DNA from: Chthoniobacteraceae bacterium
Lineage (GTDB): Bacteria; Verrucomicrobiota; Verrucomicrobiia; Chthoniobacterales; Chthoniobacteraceae
NCBI GenBank assembly: GCA_947471505.1
Contig: CANIWM010000017.1
Coordinates: forward strand, 1-64,000
DNA length: 64,000 nt
Direction of reading: 5' to 3'
In this document: positions 1-8,940 of the stretch, in pieces
Position numbering within the stretch: the stretch's first letter is position 1
Layout of the letters: each line of letters starts with the position of its first letter
The notes under the pieces: generated by a model
What the model was told of the DNA's origin: nothing
Database searches by the model: none
Seen by the model: the letters and a program-made list of their open reading frames with translations, nothing else
Program-made: the position numbers and the translations under genes

Positions 1-62
1 TCGTCCTGGCCAATTATTGCTTTGAGTTCACTCACGGTCTTCTTATTCTTTTTATGGGTCAT
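1..62 (-). CDS. Possible transposase N-terminal fragment, runs off the left edge
   Basis: An ATG on the minus strand at 62-60 opens a frame that stays open to the window edge and reads MTHKKNKKTVSELKAIIGQD. A basic start followed by an ELKAIIGQD-like helix resembles, from memory, the first residues of IS256/mutator-type transposases, but 20 residues are not enough to prove the family. The context supports it: base composition is clearly lower in GC than the neighbouring host DNA until about 145, and the plus-strand gene beyond has lost its N terminus. The alternative is an ordinary small host gene. Confidence 0.4.
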   Translation of the reverse strand, partial: MTHKKNKKTVSELKAIIGQD

Positions 63-148
63 GGTTGTTTTTTAGGTTTGGGTTGCTTGATCGCTCCCTT
101 CCTTACCATGACCCGCTTTCTTTTTGCTGAACTCTTCGCACTCTACCC
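1..148. mobile_element. Putative end of an insertion sequence
   Basis: This is the right-hand end of an element most of which would lie to the left of the window. It holds the putative transposase start (minus strand, 62) and about 85 bases of AT-richer DNA. A 10-bp perfect inverted repeat, GGGTCATGGT at 56-65 and ACCATGACCC at 105-114, lies inside it. Coding DNA of a PEP-CTERM protein begins abruptly around 149. The exact terminus, terminal repeat and target duplication cannot be set without the other end. Confidence 0.35.
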
Positions 149-172
149 ACCGCGAGCACCGCCAATGCGGGC

Positions 173-1237
173 GTGGATACCCTCAGCCATATCTACACCG
201 GCACCACCGCCACCGGAGGCTCCTCCTATTTCTACGGAAATGGAGCCCAGCTCGGCAGCGGCACCGGAGCGCTCCAAGGGCCTAACGGCCTTTCCCTCGG
301 CGGCGCTTCGACCGAAAACTCCAACGGCGACATCGGCGAACTCCTCGTCTTCACCAGCGTGCTCACCTCGCAGGAACGCGGAGAAGTCGAAGCCTACCTG
401 AACCGCAAATGGAAAGGCGGCAACGCCAACATCCTGCCCACCACCACCGCACTTTCCCTCACCACATCCGGCGCGACGCTCGACTTAAACGGCGTCACCC
501 AAACCGTCGCATCTCTCAGCGGCGTCGCAGGAACCAGCATCGCGCTCAACGGAGGCGCACTCACCGTAGGCGGTGCGACCAGCACCGTCTTCGCGGGCGA
601 CATCAGCGGCAGCGGAGCACTCACCAAAGTCGGAAGCGGCACCTTGGAACTCAGCGGCACCAGCACACCCACCGGTGGCCCCATCCTCGTCCAAGGGGGC
701 ACATTACTTCTCACAGGCAGCCTCAGCGGCAGCCTCGTAGAAGTCCAAAGCGGCGGCACGCTCGGCGGAACCGGCACCATCGGCGGCGATCTCTACATCA
801 CTGGAACCGGCAAACTCTCGCCCGGCACCAGCCCCGGCACGCTGACCGTCACCGGCAGCACGCTCGATTTTAGCGACGCCGTCTTCGCCACAAATACGCA
901 CGCACTCGTCTTCGAACTAGGCAGCACGAGCGACCGAGTGAACGTCACCACCGGGCAACTCGGCATCGGCACCGGGGTGCTGGAGTTTGACGACTTCACG
1001 TTCACCGAAAGTGCGGGATTTGGCCCCGGCACCTACACGCTATTCGATAGCACTCAAGACCTCTTCGGTGCCCTCGGTGCAAACCTCAGCGGCACCATTG
1101 TCGGCGACCTCGTCGGCACTCTCAGCCTTGCGGACACGAATAACGACATCGTACTCACCGTCATTCCCGAGCCTGGCAGCGCCATCTTCTTCCTCGGCGG
1201 GCTCTCATTACTTGCAAGTCGTCGTCGTCGGAGCTAG
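173..1237 (+). CDS. PEP-CTERM sorted surface protein, N terminus missing
   Basis: Secreted protein with a C-terminal PEP-CTERM signal: VIPEPGS, a hydrophobic stretch, then SRRRRS at the very end. This signal is normally cleaved by an exosortase, none of which is encoded here. The first 90 residues look like the tail of a LamG/concanavalin-type domain (IGELLVFTSVLTSQERGEVE). Residues about 140-180 contain an autotransporter-associated beta-strand repeat (ALTKVGSGTLELSG). There is no signal peptide. The frame is open upstream only to 131, after a TGA at 128-130, and sensible coding seems to begin near 149, so the GTG at 173 is only a nominal start. I infer a 5' truncation by the mobile element on its left. 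It ends with TAG. Confidence 0.75.
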   Translation: MDTLSHIYTGTTATGGSSYFYGNGAQLGSGTGALQGPNGLSLGGASTENSNGDIGELLVFTSVLTSQERGEVEAYLNRKWKGGNANILPTTTALSLTTSGATLDLNGVTQTVASLSGVAGTSIALNGGALTVGGATSTVFAGDISGSGALTKVGSGTLELSGTSTPTGGPILVQGGTLLLTGSLSGSLVEVQSGGTLGGTGTIGGDLYITGTGKLSPGTSPGTLTVTGSTLDFSDAVFATNTHALVFELGSTSDRVNVTTGQLGIGTGVLEFDDFTFTESAGFGPGTYTLFDSTQDLFGALGANLSGTIVGDLVGTLSLADTNNDIVLTVIPEPGSAIFFLGGLSLLASRRRRS

Positions 1238-1275
1238 TAGTTCGGCGCATTCCCGGCAGGTCGTGCGCTCTTTCC

Positions 1276-4200
1276 ATGAAATCACTCAGACATATTGCGG
1301 CTGCGCTTTTTGCGGCGGCTTCGCTTCTTCACGGGGAAGTGATTATCTCGGAATTTGTCGCGGAAAACGATGGACACCTTCTGGATGTGGATGGCGAGAG
1401 TTCGGACTGGATCGAGCTGTATAATAACGGCGTGGCAGCGGTGAGTCTGGCGGGGTGGTTTTTGACTGATGATGACCAGCAGCCGTTCCGCTGGCCGCTG
1501 CCGAGTATGACGCTGGCTGCTGGCGAGCGGCGCGTCATTTTCGCCTCGGAGAAAGATCGGCGCAACCCGGCGGCGGAGTTGCACACGAACTTCGCGCTGT
1601 CGAATGCGGCGGGCGGTTACTTGGCGCTGCGCAAGCCGGATGGGACGAATCCCTCGGTCTTTAATGGCTACCCGGCGCAGCGCGCGGACATTAGTTTTGG
1701 CGAGGGGACGGTGGTGGATTCGCAGGACTTGGTGGTGGCGACTTCGGCGGGGAAGTTTTTTGTTCCGACGAGCGGGACACTCGGGGCGACTTGGACGGCG
1801 CAGGCGTTTAATGATGCGAGCTGGACGGCGGCGACGGCGCGCATCGGCTATCAGGTGAATGGGACGGGCGCGGGGCTGCCGATTGCGTATTGGACGTTCG
1901 ATGATACGGCGGCGAACAGCATCGCGACGGGGCCGGTGGCGTCCATCATCGGAGCAACCTACAACACGTCGTTCCCAGGCGCGATTGGGGAGGGGAAGTC
2001 GCTGCACTTTACGCGCGCTTCGAATACGTATGTCTCGGCGGACCTCGATGTGTCGGAAAGCGCCTACTCTTGCTCGTTCTGGTTTCGCACGACGCAGGCG
2101 ACGACGGGGCTTTTTGCAGTGGTAGATGGCGACTTGGGCGCGGGTGGGCACGACCGACATGTGTATCTCACGGCTGGGAATATCGTTGTGCGCACTTGGA
2201 ACACGGAGACGATTGCTTCGACGGGGAAGAACTATGCGGACAACCAATGGCACCATGTGGTTCACACGTTCGGCGCGTCGATCAGCGGACAGCGCATCTA
2301 TGTGGACGGACTGCAAGTGGCGTCGGGGACCAAGGCGCAGTCGGATTTTAACTGGCAGAAGAAGATCAACATCGGGTTTTCCAACGATGCGGGAGCTTCG
2401 CAATACCACGAGGGGGAAATTGACGACGTCTCGGTCTGGAGCGAGACGCTGAGCGCGGCGGCTATCGCGACGCTCGCAAGCGGAACCGCGCCGGACACGC
2501 TCGCGGGGTTCGTGCCGTTCATCACCACAAACACGCAGACCGCGATGCGGAATGTGAACGCTTCGGCGTATCTGCGCGTGCCCTTTACGGTGAACCGGCC
2601 CACGCCTTTTAACCAAGCGACGCTGAAGGTGCGCTACGACGATGGCTTTGTGGCCTACATTGACGGCGTGGAAGTCGCCCGCCGCAACGCGCCCGCATCG
2701 CCGACGTGGAATTCCACTGCTACCAGCGACCGATCGATGGGCGACGCACAGACCTTGGAGACCATAGACATCACGGCGAATGTCGGACTGCTCGCGAACG
2801 GCAACCATGTGCTCGCCATCCATGCGATGAACGACACCGTAGGGAGCACGGAGTTCTTGCTGAATGCGGAACTGAGTGGTGCGACGCTCTCGTATGGCAC
2901 GGGTATTTACATGGACCCGCCGACGCCCGGAACGGCGAACAACACTGGTTTTCTCGGCTTTGTCGGAGATACGAATTTCCTGCCGAAGCGCGGCCTGTAC
3001 ACCACGGCCCAAAACGTGGCGCTTTCCTGCACGACGCTCGGCGCGACCATCGCCTACACCCTCGACGGCACCGACCCTTCCCCGACCAATGGCACACAAG
3101 TTCCAGCACCAAATGCGACGACCGCACCGTCGGTGACGATCCCAGTTTCGAGCACGAAATACATCCGTGCGATGGCTTACAAAACAGCGTCGGGTCTGCG
3201 CTCCACCAATGTCGATTCGCACACCTACATTTTCACGCCGCAAGTCCTCACACAGTCGAACACACAGGCGGGTTATCCGGTGAGCTGGGCAGGGCGCACG
3301 GCTGACTACGGGATGGATGCGAGCGTTGTAAATTCGACGCTGCCCGGCTACAGCGTGACCGAAGGATTGGTATCGCTGCCGACGATCAGCATGATCTCGC
3401 CCATCGCGTCGCTCTTCAGCAGCACGGCACCGCTCGGGATTTATTACGATACGTCACAACGCGGCACTGCCGCCGAACGAAAGGTGAGCATCGAGTGGAT
3501 CAATGCGGACGGCTCTCCCGGCTGGCACGCGCAAGCAGGGGTGAAGCCTCACGGCAACTCCAGCCGCGGCCACGGCTTCACTCCGAAGCACCCGCTACGG
3601 CTCAGCTTTCGTGGCGACTACGGCTATCCGCGGCTGAAAGAGAACGTCTTTGGCGGGGGCGTGAAGTCCTTTGACCAACTGCTCCTCCGAGCCTGCTCCA
3701 CGGACTCGATGCCCGTGGTGGACGGTGATATTTCCGATGGCGAGCAGCGGTGGAATAACGACAAGGCGACCTACATGCGCGACCAGTATATGCGCGATGT
3801 AATGAACGACCTTGGGCATCCGAATTGCCGGGGAGTTTACGCGCAGCTCTACATCAATGGACTTTACTGGGGTCTCTACAATTTATCCGAGCGCCCCAAC
3901 GCCGCATTCTTCGCCAGCACCTATGGCGGTGATGAATCGGAGTGGGATGTTCTCAAAGACTTTCAGGAGGTGAACGACGGGGACGCGACGGCGTGGAACG
4001 CAATGGTCGCTATCGTGAACGACACAGGCATCACCGACGCCGTCCGCTGCCAGAAACTGATCGGCAATAATCCTGATGGCACTCGCAACCTCGCCTACCC
4101 GATCTACATCCACTGGCCGTCGTTCCGAGATTACATGATCGCCCACATCGCCGCAGGCGCGGAAGACTGGCCGGACCACAACTACTGGGTGGGCCGACGG

Positions 4201-6405
4201 CGCGGTGCGTTGAGCGACGGCTTTCACTTCGTCGCTTGGGATCAGGAAATCTCGAACGACTCGCTGACACGTCTCAGCGGGCGAGGGAGCAATGCGCCGT
4301 TTTCGTCGGTGGGCGACCCATCGTTGGATAGCGGCTACACATTTGGTCCGGCAAAAATCTACGACAAGTTCCGCCGAGCCGAGCCGTTCAAGACACAGTT
4401 CCGTGAGCGGATTCACGCGCTCCTTTTTAACAACGGCCCACTCTCGCCCACGGGGCAGAAAGCACGCTGGGCCGCGATCCAGACGCGCATTGATAAGGCC
4501 ATCGTCGCCGAGAGCGCGCGCTGGGGTGACGCGAACGGCGAGGGCGCGAAAAAGCGCGAGACGACGTGGCTGAACAACATGAATTACATGAACACGGCGG
4601 GCACTGGATACTGGGATGCGATCCATCCCATAGACGTCACCCGTTTTCGCAATGTGTCGCTCTACCCGAGCATCAACCAAGCGACGTTCAGCCAAAACGG
4701 CGGCATAGTCCCGGCGGGCTACCAGCTTACGTTCAACAGCACCGAGTCGCTCATCTACTACACGCTCGACGGCACCGACCCGATGAGCGCGACCGGCACG
4801 CCATCCGCCAGCGCACTGATTTATAATAGCGGGGCGACCCCCGAGAATCCCATCACCGCCAATTCGACCTGGAAGTATCTCGTATCCACCAGCGCCCCTG
4901 CTTCCACATGGAAAAATACTGGCTTCAACGACACGAGCTGGGCCAGCGGGGCGGGCCAGCTCGGCTACGGCGACGGCGACGAAGCGACCGTCGTGCCTTT
5001 CGTCGATGCGGACACCATCACTGCAGGCGTGCAGAAAAATACGACGACGTATTTCCGGAAGACGTTCACCGTCACGAACAAGACTTCATTACTCTCTGCG
5101 AAAGTCTTCGTCCTTCGCGACGATGGCGCAGTCATCCACGTCAACGGCGCAGAAATCGGGCGCAGCAACATGCCCACGACCCCCATCAGCTACGGCACGC
5201 TCGCTCTAAACGACGTAACTGGTGCGGACGAGAGCACGCTTTTCTATGAAATGAACCTCCCGCTCGCGAACCTCGTCGAAGGCACCAACACACTTGCCAT
5301 CGAGGTCCACAAATCGTCCGTGACCGAAGACGACCTCAGCTTCGACGCCCGAGTGGAGCTGCTGAGATCAAACTCCGCCACCGGCGTCACGCTGAATAAC
5401 TCGGGCGCTGTGAATATCCGGGCCCGCACCTCTGGCGGGGAATGGAGCGGAATGAATAGCGCATACTTTACCGTCGGCTCACAACCGGCGAGCGCCGCGA
5501 ATGTCGTCTTTAGTGAGTTGCACTATCATCCTGCTCCGCCGACTCGCGCGAGCGAACTCGCGATAAGCTCGGACCCCGATGATTTCGAATTTATCGAGCT
5601 GATGAACGTCGGCCCGACGACGGTAGATTTCACCGGCGCGCACCTTGCTGACGGCGTGCTTTTCGATTTCCCCACCGGCTACACGCTCGCAGTCGGCGCG
5701 CGTTGCATTGTGGTGAAAAACATCGCCGCATTTGAGGCGCGCTACGGCACTGGCCGCGCAGTCGCCGGGACCTTCGCGCTCGGCACGGGCCTCGGCAACG
5801 GCGGAGAAACTATCGCTCTCACGCTCACCGCAAACAACCTTACGACGACGCTCTTTACCATGCTCTATGACGACGCCACGCCTTGGCCTGGATCCCCAGA
5901 CGGCAATGGCCCTTCGCTCGTTTTGAGAACTCCGACGCCCAATACCAATCACAGCGATTCAACCAACTGGATCGCCAGCGCAGACAACGGCGGCAGCCCC
6001 GGACGAACCGCCGCACAAATGACCTTCTCCCAATGGCGTAATGCCTACGGCGATACGCTCGCCGCCAGCGGCGACGACGATGGCGACGGCATCCCCAACG
6101 CCCTCGAATACGCCCTCTCGCTCAACCCACTCGCGCGCAACACCAACGCGCTCCCCGCAGGCCAGCTCATTACGGACGGTGGGCAGACCTATCTCGCCAT
6201 TTCATTCCGCCAACGCCCCGCCGCCGATCTCGCGACCATCGTCGAAACCAGTGAAACCCTCGGCGTGTGGGGCACGACTCCGAGCGTCGTCCTCGTTGGC
6301 AGCATAGACAACGGCGACGGCACACTCACACAGACATGGCGGGCCGCGTCGCCTTATAGCGCAGGCAAGCAGTTCCTTCGCATCAAGGCGACGGTGAACC
6401 CGTGA
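1276..6405 (+). CDS. Large secreted CotH-kinase / lamin-tail domain protein
   Basis: 1709-aa protein with a signal peptide (MKSLRHIAAALFAAASLLHG) and a modular build. A lamin-tail domain (about 20-130) is followed by a LamG-type lectin domain (about 200-410), a beta-sandwich module (about 412-545), and a chitobiase-C/FN3-associated repeat with YTLDGTDPS (about 567-650). Then come a CotH-like kinase domain (about 735-1100), a second YTLDGTDP repeat, a second beta-sandwich and a second lamin-tail domain (about 1410-1530). A calcium-binding type stretch, DDDGDGIPNALEYAL, lies near the end. CotH is an atypical protein kinase of spore coats; in this multi-domain form it is common in secreted verrucomicrobial and planctomycetal proteins of unknown role. 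No C-terminal sorting signal is visible. The ATG at 1276 was chosen because it gives the signal peptide. Confidence 0.85.
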   Translation: MKSLRHIAAALFAAASLLHGEVIISEFVAENDGHLLDVDGESSDWIELYNNGVAAVSLAGWFLTDDDQQPFRWPLPSMTLAAGERRVIFASEKDRRNPAAELHTNFALSNAAGGYLALRKPDGTNPSVFNGYPAQRADISFGEGTVVDSQDLVVATSAGKFFVPTSGTLGATWTAQAFNDASWTAATARIGYQVNGTGAGLPIAYWTFDDTAANSIATGPVASIIGATYNTSFPGAIGEGKSLHFTRASNTYVSADLDVSESAYSCSFWFRTTQATTGLFAVVDGDLGAGGHDRHVYLTAGNIVVRTWNTETIASTGKNYADNQWHHVVHTFGASISGQRIYVDGLQVASGTKAQSDFNWQKKINIGFSNDAGASQYHEGEIDDVSVWSETLSAAAIATLASGTAPDTLAGFVPFITTNTQTAMRNVNASAYLRVPFTVNRPTPFNQATLKVRYDDGFVAYIDGVEVARRNAPASPTWNSTATSDRSMGDAQTLETIDITANVGLLANGNHVLAIHAMNDTVGSTEFLLNAELSGATLSYGTGIYMDPPTPGTANNTGFLGFVGDTNFLPKRGLYTTAQNVALSCTTLGATIAYTLDGTDPSPTNGTQVPAPNATTAPSVTIPVSSTKYIRAMAYKTASGLRSTNVDSHTYIFTPQVLTQSNTQAGYPVSWAGRTADYGMDASVVNSTLPGYSVTEGLVSLPTISMISPIASLFSSTAPLGIYYDTSQRGTAAERKVSIEWINADGSPGWHAQAGVKPHGNSSRGHGFTPKHPLRLSFRGDYGYPRLKENVFGGGVKSFDQLLLRACSTDSMPVVDGDISDGEQRWNNDKATYMRDQYMRDVMNDLGHPNCRGVYAQLYINGLYWGLYNLSERPNAAFFASTYGGDESEWDVLKDFQEVNDGDATAWNAMVAIVNDTGITDAVRCQKLIGNNPDGTRNLAYPIYIHWPSFRDYMIAHIAAGAEDWPDHNYWVGRRRGALSDGFHFVAWDQEISNDSLTRLSGRGSNAPFSSVGDPSLDSGYTFGPAKIYDKFRRAEPFKTQFRERIHALLFNNGPLSPTGQKARWAAIQTRIDKAIVAESARWGDANGEGAKKRETTWLNNMNYMNTAGTGYWDAIHPIDVTRFRNVSLYPSINQATFSQNGGIVPAGYQLTFNSTESLIYYTLDGTDPMSATGTPSASALIYNSGATPENPITANSTWKYLVSTSAPASTWKNTGFNDTSWASGAGQLGYGDGDEATVVPFVDADTITAGVQKNTTTYFRKTFTVTNKTSLLSAKVFVLRDDGAVIHVNGAEIGRSNMPTTPISYGTLALNDVTGADESTLFYEMNLPLANLVEGTNTLAIEVHKSSVTEDDLSFDARVELLRSNSATGVTLNNSGAVNIRARTSGGEWSGMNSAYFTVGSQPASAANVVFSELHYHPAPPTRASELAISSDPDDFEFIELMNVGPTTVDFTGAHLADGVLFDFPTGYTLAVGARCIVVKNIAAFEARYGTGRAVAGTFALGTGLGNGGETIALTLTANNLTTTLFTMLYDDATPWPGSPDGNGPSLVLRTPTPNTNHSDSTNWIASADNGGSPGRTAAQMTFSQWRNAYGDTLAASGDDDGDGIPNALEYALSLNPLARNTNALPAGQLITDGGQTYLAISFRQRPAADLATIVETSETLGVWGTTPSVVLVGSIDNGDGTLTQTWRAASPYSAGKQFLRIKATVNP

Positions 6406-6480
6406 AGATTCTCACCGTCCCGTTTGCCTAGCGCTTTGTGGGCTTGCCCCGAGGCCTGCACACAGCCAGCGTGCGCCCTC

Positions 6481-6960
6481 ATGTCGCTCGCAAAATTAAA
6501 AACGGCAGCGCAGCTCTCCGCTATTCGCGAGCAGCTTGGCGCAACTGGAAAGTCTCTCGTGTTCACCAACGGCTGCTTCGACCTGCTCCACGTAGGCCAC
6601 GTCCGCTACTTGCGCGAAGCGCGGGCGCTGGGGGATGCGCTGGTGGTGGCGGTGAATGGCGACGCCAGCGTGCGCGCGCTGAAGGGGCCGACGCGGCCCA
6701 TCAATAGCGAAGACGACCGCGCGGAGGTGTTGGCTGCGCTGGAGTGTGTGGATTTCGTCGTCCTCTTTCACACCGAACGAGTGACCGAGGTCGTCCGCGA
6801 GATTCGCCCGCACATTTATGCAAAAGGGGGCGACTACACCGTCGCCAGCCTCGACCCCGGCGAACGCAGTGCACTGGAGGAGGTAGGCGCAGCCATCCGC
6901 ATCCTGCCGCTTGTGCCGGGGAAAAGCACGACGGCCACGCTGGCGAGAGCGGCTACGTAA
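6481..6960 (+). CDS. rfaE2: D-glycero-beta-D-manno-heptose 1-phosphate adenylyltransferase
   Basis: 159-aa nucleotidyltransferase matching the C-terminal half of HldE/RfaE. It transfers AMP to heptose-1-phosphate to make the ADP-heptose used in LPS inner core. TNGCFDLLHVGH (29-40) carries the HxGH catalytic motif; ALECVDFVVLF, KGGDYT and GKSTT complete the family pattern. The sugar-kinase domain is absent, so this is the stand-alone form and needs a separate kinase that is not in this window. The ATG at 6481 is preferred over a start 19 codons upstream because the family begins near this point. The stop at 6958-6960 abuts the stop of the convergent gene with no spacer. Confidence 0.88.
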   Translation: MSLAKLKTAAQLSAIREQLGATGKSLVFTNGCFDLLHVGHVRYLREARALGDALVVAVNGDASVRALKGPTRPINSEDDRAEVLAALECVDFVVLFHTERVTEVVREIRPHIYAKGGDYTVASLDPGERSALEEVGAAIRILPLVPGKSTTATLARAAT

Positions 6961-7617
6961 TTACGCAGCAGCCTTGTCTCTCCCCTTGTGGTGCAGCCAC
7001 GCGTTGCGCGCGGACATGAGGACGGAGACGATGGTGGGGATGAGCAGGGGCATTTTCCAAATGTGGATGGCGTAGAACATCCGCACGGTGCCGCCGGCAA
7101 GGCTGAGATACCAGAAGTAGCCGGGGACGGTGATTGTGCCTTTTTTCTCCGAGGCGATCCACTGCATGAGGAAGCGGGAAGAAAAGAGAATCTCGCCCGC
7201 GTAGCCAAACGTCTCCCAGCTCCAGGCGTCGTGCCAGAGCTGCCGGGCGACGCAGACGGCGAAGAACACGGGCACCAGATAGGGCGCGATCTTCCAGAAC
7301 GGCGCACGCGGTTTGCCTTGGTGAAGCGCCAGCTCAAGATTCCCTGTTGCGACGACGAGCGAAACAATGGCTCCCACGATCAGCGGCTCGCGCCAAAGGT
7401 GAATGCAGTAGGGCAAATTCAGCAGCGCGCCGACGAGGCTGAAGCGCCAGAAGGAGACGGGCATGACGACGCGCTTGGCCTTCTCCGATTTCCACCACTG
7501 GAGCGCAAAGCGCGCGAAGAAAAGCGCTGTGGCAGACCACCCGAGCAGGGACCACCCGAGCGAGTCCTCACGGAGCCAATCCAGGAAACTGTCGAGCGTG
7601 GTTGCGAAAACGAACAT
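6961..7617 (-). CDS. Inner-membrane protein with two LAB_N (lipid A biosynthesis N-terminal) domains
   Basis: Small polytopic membrane protein. Two copies of the same unit are visible: FFARFALQWWKSEKAKRVVM followed by SFWRFSLVGALL, and FSSRFLMQWIASEKKGTITV followed by YFWYLSLAGGTV. This pattern (RFxxQWxxSEK, then W.xSLxG) is the LAB_N domain found with lipid A and glycosyltransferase genes, whose biochemical role is unclear. The ATG at 7617 follows a purine-rich GATAGGGAA; an in-frame ATG at 7659 would add 14 residues. The neighbouring heptose adenylyltransferase, also an LPS gene, is convergent with no gap, so co-transcription is excluded. Confidence 0.8.
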   Translation of the reverse strand: MFVFATTLDSFLDWLREDSLGWSLLGWSATALFFARFALQWWKSEKAKRVVMPVSFWRFSLVGALLNLPYCIHLWREPLIVGAIVSLVVATGNLELALHQGKPRAPFWKIAPYLVPVFFAVCVARQLWHDAWSWETFGYAGEILFSSRFLMQWIASEKKGTITVPGYFWYLSLAGGTVRMFYAIHIWKMPLLIPTIVSVLMSARNAWLHHKGRDKAAA

Positions 7618-7717
7618 CCATTCCCTATCCCAGTCCAGCCGCGCTCCGGCAAGCGGCATCGCGCATTGTTTCCCCGATCTTGCCGGGTCGATGAGCGGCG
7701 TCTATACGACCCGCGTC

Positions 7718-8935
7718 ATGCACTTCTCAAGACTCTTCCTTCTCGCTCTCACCGTCGCCGCGACTGCTGCCGATTGGCCGCAATGGCGAGGGCCGGCGCT
7801 TGATGGGCGCAGCACAGAGACGACGTTCCCGACGAAGTGGAGCCAGACGGAAAACGTCCTCTGGCGCACGGAGCTACCGGGCGAAGGGCACGCCTCCGTC
7901 GTCGTGCAAAAGGGGAGGCTCTTCACGGTCGCGGCCATTGCCGAGAAGAACGAGCGCGTGCTCATTTGTATGGACCGCACCTCCGGGAAAATCCTCTGGC
8001 AGCAAGTCGTGCTCACGTCGCCCTTCGAGCGGCTGCACCGCGAGAACAGCCACGCCAGCAGCACTCCCGCGTGCGATGGCGAGCGGGTGTTTTGCACGTT
8101 TCTCGATGGCGATAAGGCTGTCGTGGCGGCGTATGATTTCGACGGCAAGAAGCTGTGGGAAAAGCGCCCCGGCGTCTTCACCAGCGTGCATGGCTTTTGC
8201 GCCACGCCGGTCCTTTTCAAAGACAAGGTGATCGTGAATTGCGACCACGATGGGGATGGCTACATCGTCGCTCTGGCGCGGGACGATGGGCGTGAGCTGT
8301 GGCGCATCGAGCGGCCCAATAAGACGCGGAGCTACTGCGCGCCGCTCATCCGCGAGACGGCGGGGCGCACGCAGATGGTGCTCTCCGGCAGCAAGTGTTT
8401 CACAAGCTACAACCCGGATACCGGCAAGCTGCTGTGGAACTACGACGGGCCGACGGAGCAGTTCGTGGCGTCGCCCGTTTATAGCGAAAAGACGGCGCAC
8501 TTTTACCTCACGGCGGGCTTCCCCACGTACCACACGCTGGCGATCCCGGCGTCGGTGAACGGGCAGGTGCAGGAGGGGCAACTCGCGTGGCACCACAAGC
8601 AAAAGAAAGGCGCGGCGTATGTGCCCTCGCCCATCATCGAGGGCGACTGGCTCTTACTGAACGACGACCTCGGCTTCGCCCACGCATTCGACGCGAAGAC
8701 GGGCGACATCGTGTGGAACGAGCGGTTTGGCCGCACGCACGCCTCGCTCGTGAGCGCGGGCGGGCTCGTCTATTTTCTCAACGACGACGGCATGTGCCGC
8801 GTGGTGAAGCCAGCGGAGAACTTCGCCGTGGTGGCGACGAGTGAGCTCGGCGAGCCCACCTACGCCTCGCCTGCACTGAGCGACGGAAAGATTTTCCTGC
8901 GCAGCAGCAAGGCCGTTTATTGCATCGGGAAGTGA
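7718..8935 (+). CDS. Secreted PQQ-type beta-propeller protein (BamB-like fold)
   Basis: 405-aa protein with signal peptide MHFSRLFLLALTVAATAA, followed by DWPQWRGPALDGRS, the typical opening of planctomycete/verrucomicrobial PQQ-binding-like beta-propellers. Repeated blades carry GxxLW or GxxxW signatures (TSGKILWQQ, DGRELWRIE, TGKLLWNYD, TGDIVWNER). The family is usually called outer membrane protein assembly factor BamB-like or quinoprotein, but no dehydrogenase active site is evident, so a binding or scaffold role is more likely than catalysis. The ATG at 7718 is chosen for the signal peptide; upstream in-frame sequence is antisense to the LAB_N gene. Confidence 0.85.
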   Translation: MHFSRLFLLALTVAATAADWPQWRGPALDGRSTETTFPTKWSQTENVLWRTELPGEGHASVVVQKGRLFTVAAIAEKNERVLICMDRTSGKILWQQVVLTSPFERLHRENSHASSTPACDGERVFCTFLDGDKAVVAAYDFDGKKLWEKRPGVFTSVHGFCATPVLFKDKVIVNCDHDGDGYIVALARDDGRELWRIERPNKTRSYCAPLIRETAGRTQMVLSGSKCFTSYNPDTGKLLWNYDGPTEQFVASPVYSEKTAHFYLTAGFPTYHTLAIPASVNGQVQEGQLAWHHKQKKGAAYVPSPIIEGDWLLLNDDLGFAHAFDAKTGDIVWNERFGRTHASLVSAGGLVYFLNDDGMCRVVKPAENFAVVATSELGEPTYASPALSDGKIFLRSSKAVYCIGK

Positions 8936-8940
8936 CCCGA

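Noticed and set aside
1282-3243. Minus-strand open frame of about 650 codons opposite the CotH protein
   Set aside because: Arg-rich shadow of a plus-strand gene with signal peptide and known domains.
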